NCBI GenBank assembly: GCA_034430595.1
Contig: DAOUEL010000064.1
Location: forward strand, 124,001-188,000
Length of the DNA stretch: 64,000 nt
Reading direction: 5' to 3'
From: E44-bin32 sp034430595
GTDB taxonomy: Bacteria; Chloroflexota; Anaerolineae; Anaerolineales; E44-bin32
The position numbers and the translations under genes were made by a program. Numbering within the stretch: position 1 is the first letter of the stretch; the number at the start of each line of letters is the position of its first letter. This document shows, in pieces, positions 61,532 to 64,000 of the stretch. The notes beneath the pieces are model-generated. The model was not told the DNA's origin and did not search any database. It saw nothing but the letters and a program-made list of their open reading frames with translations.

Positions 61532-62095
61532 ATGCGACGACGCAGAATTCTCCGAAGAGCCTTACGCCGCCCAGCTCCAGCGTTGCGGCCGCTTGCCATC
61601 CGGGCGCGAAGAATGTTAATTCGGGCACACCAGCTACAGGAAAGCGGACAGCAAGCTGCAGCAGCCGAGCTCTTTGACCAACTTGCGGAGGGCGCCCGGC
61701 AGCGAGGCTTGCCTCAGTACCCGCAGCTGTTGCTTCAGTCCGCACGGGCGCACGTCGAGGCAGGTAAGGTGGATCACGGCATCTCGCATATGATGACAGC
61801 CTTCCAATATTTGCTTGAGACCGATCAGGTAGAACGCATTCGCAAACTGGCGCCAGGTGTTCGCCGCTTCCTACAATCACACCAGCTTGATTCTGCCTGG
61901 CTCGAATTAGAGAAAATCTTAGTTCAAGCCGGGATCTCACTTGACAGTCCCCCTTCAGGTGCAGCACAGGCCGGAGGTCTGCCGGTAAAATGCCCTTACT
62001 GTGGCGGCACCCTCAACTCGGAAGAAGTCGAGAGCGTGGCATCAGGGGATGTGATTTGCTTGTACTGTGGCAGTGTAGTTAAACGGGTAGGTTGA
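61532..62095 (+). CDS. Zinc-ribbon protein with a basic N terminus
   Basis: 187 residues. The first 30 are rich in Arg (RRRRILRRALRR), the middle is helical and TPR-like (QESGQQAAAAELFDQLAEGA and ARAHVEAGKVDHG), and the end is a zinc ribbon, CPYCGGTLN...ICLYCGSVV. GAGGG lies 8 bases before the ATG at 61532. It overlaps the Nudix gene by 1 base (TGATG). No family recognised; nucleic-acid binding is suggested by the basic tail only. Confidence 0.6.
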   Translation: MRRRRILRRALRRPAPALRPLAIRARRMLIRAHQLQESGQQAAAAELFDQLAEGARQRGLPQYPQLLLQSARAHVEAGKVDHGISHMMTAFQYLLETDQVERIRKLAPGVRRFLQSHQLDSAWLELEKILVQAGISLDSPPSGAAQAGGLPVKCPYCGGTLNSEEVESVASGDVICLYCGSVVKRVG

Positions 62096-62679
62096 TGAAC
62101 AAGCCGGCTGATTTCGTGCAATCGCTCACCCTCGCACTGAACCAGCGTCAACCTCGTGTGCGCGTTGAATGGGAGGCACGGCTTGCAGCCGTTCTAATCC
62201 CGCTTTACCAGGAGAACCACAGCTGGCACGCTCTTTATACCCGCCGCACCGAGGACCTGAAAACCCACCAGGGCCAGGTTTCATTTCCAGGTGGGGTGCT
62301 AGAGCCTGGTGATGCTGAACCTCGGCAGACTGCGCTGCGAGAGGCGGCGGAGGAGATAGGCCTGGCAAGCGACGATATTCAGATCCTGGGACAGCTAGAT
62401 CCACTGTTAACGGTGACACAGTTCCAGATTGTTCCATTCGTCGGAATCATCCCCTGGCCCTACCCCCTTGTGGTTAATAACGCAGAGGTTGCACGCACAT
62501 TTGGCGTGCCGCTCGAATGGCTGGCGGATAAGCAGAATGTCGAAATTCGCAAACGTAAGCCGTTCGTCCCCGGGCCCGAGATTGATGTTTACTACTTCAA
62601 GCCATACCTGCATGAGACTATCTGGGGAGCGACCGCCAGACTTACCCTTCAACTTCTTGAGATTCTCTCCACGCTGTAA
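62095..62679 (+). CDS. Nudix hydrolase, CoA pyrophosphatase-like
   Basis: 194 residues. The Nudix box runs GGVLEPGD...REAAEEIGL (GX5EX7REUXEEXGU), preceded by THQGQVSFPGG, the NudL/UPF0035 signature for CoA pyrophosphatases. It would cleave CoA to 4'-phosphopantetheine and ADP nucleotides. ATG start at 62095 overlapping the previous stop. Confidence 0.86.
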   Translation: MNKPADFVQSLTLALNQRQPRVRVEWEARLAAVLIPLYQENHSWHALYTRRTEDLKTHQGQVSFPGGVLEPGDAEPRQTALREAAEEIGLASDDIQILGQLDPLLTVTQFQIVPFVGIIPWPYPLVVNNAEVARTFGVPLEWLADKQNVEIRKRKPFVPGPEIDVYYFKPYLHETIWGATARLTLQLLEILSTL

Positions 62680-62698
62680 GATCTATCCCGGGTACGTA

Positions 62699-62734
62699 AA
62701 AAAAGAGAACGGCCGATTGGCCGTTCTCTTTTTT
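62699..62734. terminator. Bidirectional intrinsic terminator
   Basis: A 16-base arm (AAAAAAGAGAACGGCC) pairs with GGCCGTTCTCTTTTTT around loop GATT. It has six T on each strand, terminating the convergent Nudix and L25 genes. Confidence 0.9.
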
Positions 62735-62759
62735 AATCCGCATATCAGGAGCAGTAACT

Positions 62760-63422
62760 CTATTCCTCGGAATCTTCTTCCTCTTCGCCTCGCTCGCCAC
62801 GTTCGACGAGCTCGGGTTCTTCCAGAGTCTCCAGGACCTCGACTTCCTCTTCCTCGACGATTTCTTCCATCGATTGATAAATTACGTTTGCAATCGATTC
62901 GTCAGGTTCGGTGATGAGCGTCACACCTTCACCAAGCATTAGGTCGCCGACAGTGATGGATGAGTCGAAATCTACCAGAACACTCAGGTCGACGTTAATC
63001 CGATCGGGCAGATCACCGGGCAGCGCTTCGACTTCGATCTCGTCCAGACCGGCCACAAGAACGCCACCAAGGTCGCGTACAGCCGGAGCTGTTCCGACTA
63101 ATTCGACCGGAACCACAGCCGTAATGGCAACATCCATCGCCACCTTAAGGAAATCGATATGCATAATGTTCCTGCGAATGACGTGGCGTTGGATTTCACG
63201 CAGCAAGACTTTGTGAGTTTCATCGCCGACTTTTAGATCGATCAGCGTGGATCCGCCGACAGCTATCAGTGCTTGCGAGGTCTCATGCTCAACAAGCTCG
63301 AGCGGGGTCGATTCCACCCCCGCGCCGTACATGACTGCCGGGATCAAACCGTTCCTCCGCAGTGAACTAACCTGCTTTCCGGTAACAGTCCTGGGGTTTG
63401 CATTCAGTTCAATGACTTCCAT
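62760..63422 (-). CDS. rplY: 50S ribosomal protein L25/Ctc (TL5) family
   Basis: 220 residues. The N-terminal L25 domain (LNANPRTVTGKQVSSLRRNG; 5S rRNA binding) is followed by the TL5/Ctc beta domain (MHIDFLKVAMDVAITAVVPVELVG) and a very acidic C-terminal tail with Glu runs. GGAGGG stands 6 bases before the ATG. The leader can fold into a nested hairpin. Confidence 0.92.
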   Translation of the reverse strand: MEVIELNANPRTVTGKQVSSLRRNGLIPAVMYGAGVESTPLELVEHETSQALIAVGGSTLIDLKVGDETHKVLLREIQRHVIRRNIMHIDFLKVAMDVAITAVVPVELVGTAPAVRDLGGVLVAGLDEIEVEALPGDLPDRINVDLSVLVDFDSSITVGDLMLGEGVTLITEPDESIANVIYQSMEEIVEEEEVEVLETLEEPELVERGERGEEEEDSEE

Positions 63423-63434
63423 GAGGTTCCCTCC

Positions 63435-63470
63435 GGAGCGCCTCTCACCCGCATGGGTTACCCTCGCTCC
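63435..63470 (-). promoter_or_regulatory. Nested hairpin in the rplY leader
   Basis: GGAGCG (63435-63440) and CGCTCC (63465-63470) pair, with ACCC/GGGT (63447-63450 and 63455-63458) inside. The stem base lies next to the ribosome binding site, so translational control is possible. Confidence 0.4.
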
Positions 63471-63477
63471 ATATGGC

Positions 63478-63496
63478 AGCCGGGATCTACCCGGCT
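63478..63496 (-). terminator. Hairpin after the repeat-protein gene
   Basis: AGCCGGG (63478-63484), loop of 5, CCCGGCT (63490-63496). It follows the stop of the gene at 63503 by 7 bases on the minus strand. It has no T-run, so termination would be weak. Confidence 0.4.
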
Positions 63497-63502
63497 TGAG
63501 TC

Positions 63503-63988
63503 TTAACTCCGTCGTCGCGCCAGCAAATTTACGACGAAGAGCATCAAACCAACGGCAACTCCAGATACCAGACCGGCCAGCATCGCCTGGCGCGTATCCA
63601 TCACGGTTTCCACGTTGCCCTGTACTTTTCCAGCCAGCAGGATAAGACTGCGGCTGTCTTTCAGGATCGCCTGCCTGCTGACAGTAAGTCCGATTCGCGA
63701 AGAATCGGCATACACGTCCTGGCTGTATATGACCCCGGCGCTGCTCTGGTTAAGATTGGCTGTATCGGCCTGCACAACTCCAGCAGCACCTTGCTGAAGC
63801 AGGATCGAATCGCTATTAACGGCCAGTGCCGCTCCCTGGTGGATGTCTACACTCGCAGCAGTGATTTGGTTGGCACCTCCCTGGTGGATATGAACGATCT
63901 CCGCTTCAACATCCTCGATCGAGCCACCCTGGAGCTGGACAACGTCTGCATTTAGCTCTTCTTTAGATTGAACCGGCTTTTTTGCCAT
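63503..63988 (-). CDS. Membrane-anchored beta-helix-like repeat protein
   Basis: 161 residues. From about 15 to 110 a 13-14 residue unit recurs, with hydrophobic-x-QG at its core: VVQLQGG, VHIHQGG, VDIHQGA, ILLQQGA and NLNQSSA. This pattern fits a right-handed beta-helix, as in bactofilin or pentapeptide-like proteins. The C terminus has one membrane helix (AGLVSGVAVGLMLFVVNLL) and a basic tail. No known family is certain. AGGTGAGG precedes the ATG closely. Confidence 0.6.
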   Translation of the reverse strand: MAKKPVQSKEELNADVVQLQGGSIEDVEAEIVHIHQGGANQITAASVDIHQGAALAVNSDSILLQQGAAGVVQADTANLNQSSAGVIYSQDVYADSSRIGLTVSRQAILKDSRSLILLAGKVQGNVETVMDTRQAMLAGLVSGVAVGLMLFVVNLLARRRS

Positions 63989-64000
63989 GCCTCACCTTCA

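Overview
The window looks like the chromosome of an anaerobic or facultatively anaerobic member of the Chloroflexota (Anaerolineae-like). Grounds: the malate dehydrogenase closely resembles the Chloroflexus lactate-dehydrogenase-like type, the NuoD part of NuoCD carries HRNHEK, valS has a T-box leader, and there are two 2-oxoacid:ferredoxin oxidoreductases. The assignment rests on recalled family resemblance, not a search. Coding density is high. No rRNA, tRNA, CRISPR, transposase or phage gene was seen.

Layout. 1-6881 (+): an operon with a ferredoxin end, a SucD-like CoA ligase subunit, a citryl-CoA-lyase-like protein, an HD-like protein, an aconitase/isopropylmalate-isomerase pair, an isocitrate-dehydrogenase-like enzyme and an MmgE/PrpD protein. 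6937-11897 (-): a membrane protein and a GntR regulator with a KorAB-type oxidoreductase. 12043-14486 (+): envelope and hypothetical genes. 14585-16736 (-): mdh and a selenocysteine-containing selD whose UGA codon splits its reading frame. 16874-19432 (+): modABC. 19498-32126 (-): a long run with a small membrane protein, threonine dehydratase, a paralogous membrane protein, a heavy-metal P-type ATPase, hydrolases, RicT, an Mrp-like ATPase, a Cys-rich protein and the complex I subunits NuoI, NuoCD and NuoB. 32389-34549: a divergent A-type Fe-S carrier and small genes. 34623-37333 (-): a four-subunit 2-oxoacid:ferredoxin oxidoreductase. 37562-46219 (-): a beta-lactamase-fold protein, a broken CPBP protease gene, valS with its T-box, and a large histidine kinase. 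46357-49512 (+): response regulator/TadZ-like ATPase, sirtuin and histidine kinase. 49509-51236 (-): mutL. 51317-62679 (+): HAD phosphatase, orphan CoA-transferase subunit, three proteases, MgtE, lipid kinase, deacetylase, methyltransferases and a Nudix hydrolase. 62760-63988 (-): ribosomal protein L25 and a repeat protein.

How the genes fit together. The first operon, the two oxidoreductases and malate dehydrogenase together could run a reversible, ferredoxin-linked tricarboxylate pathway with two-step citrate cleavage. Selenoprotein SelD beside a molybdate transporter suggests Se/Mo enzymes elsewhere, such as formate dehydrogenase. NuoB, NuoCD and NuoI are followed on the same strand by a Cys-rich protein, an Mrp-like ATPase and RicT, with an A-type Fe-S carrier diverging from nuoB: a plausible Fe-S and complex I Q-module neighbourhood. 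Several strong sigma-70-like promoters can be read. In at least four cases the predicted transcription start falls 0-2 bases from the start codon, which points to leaderless mRNAs.
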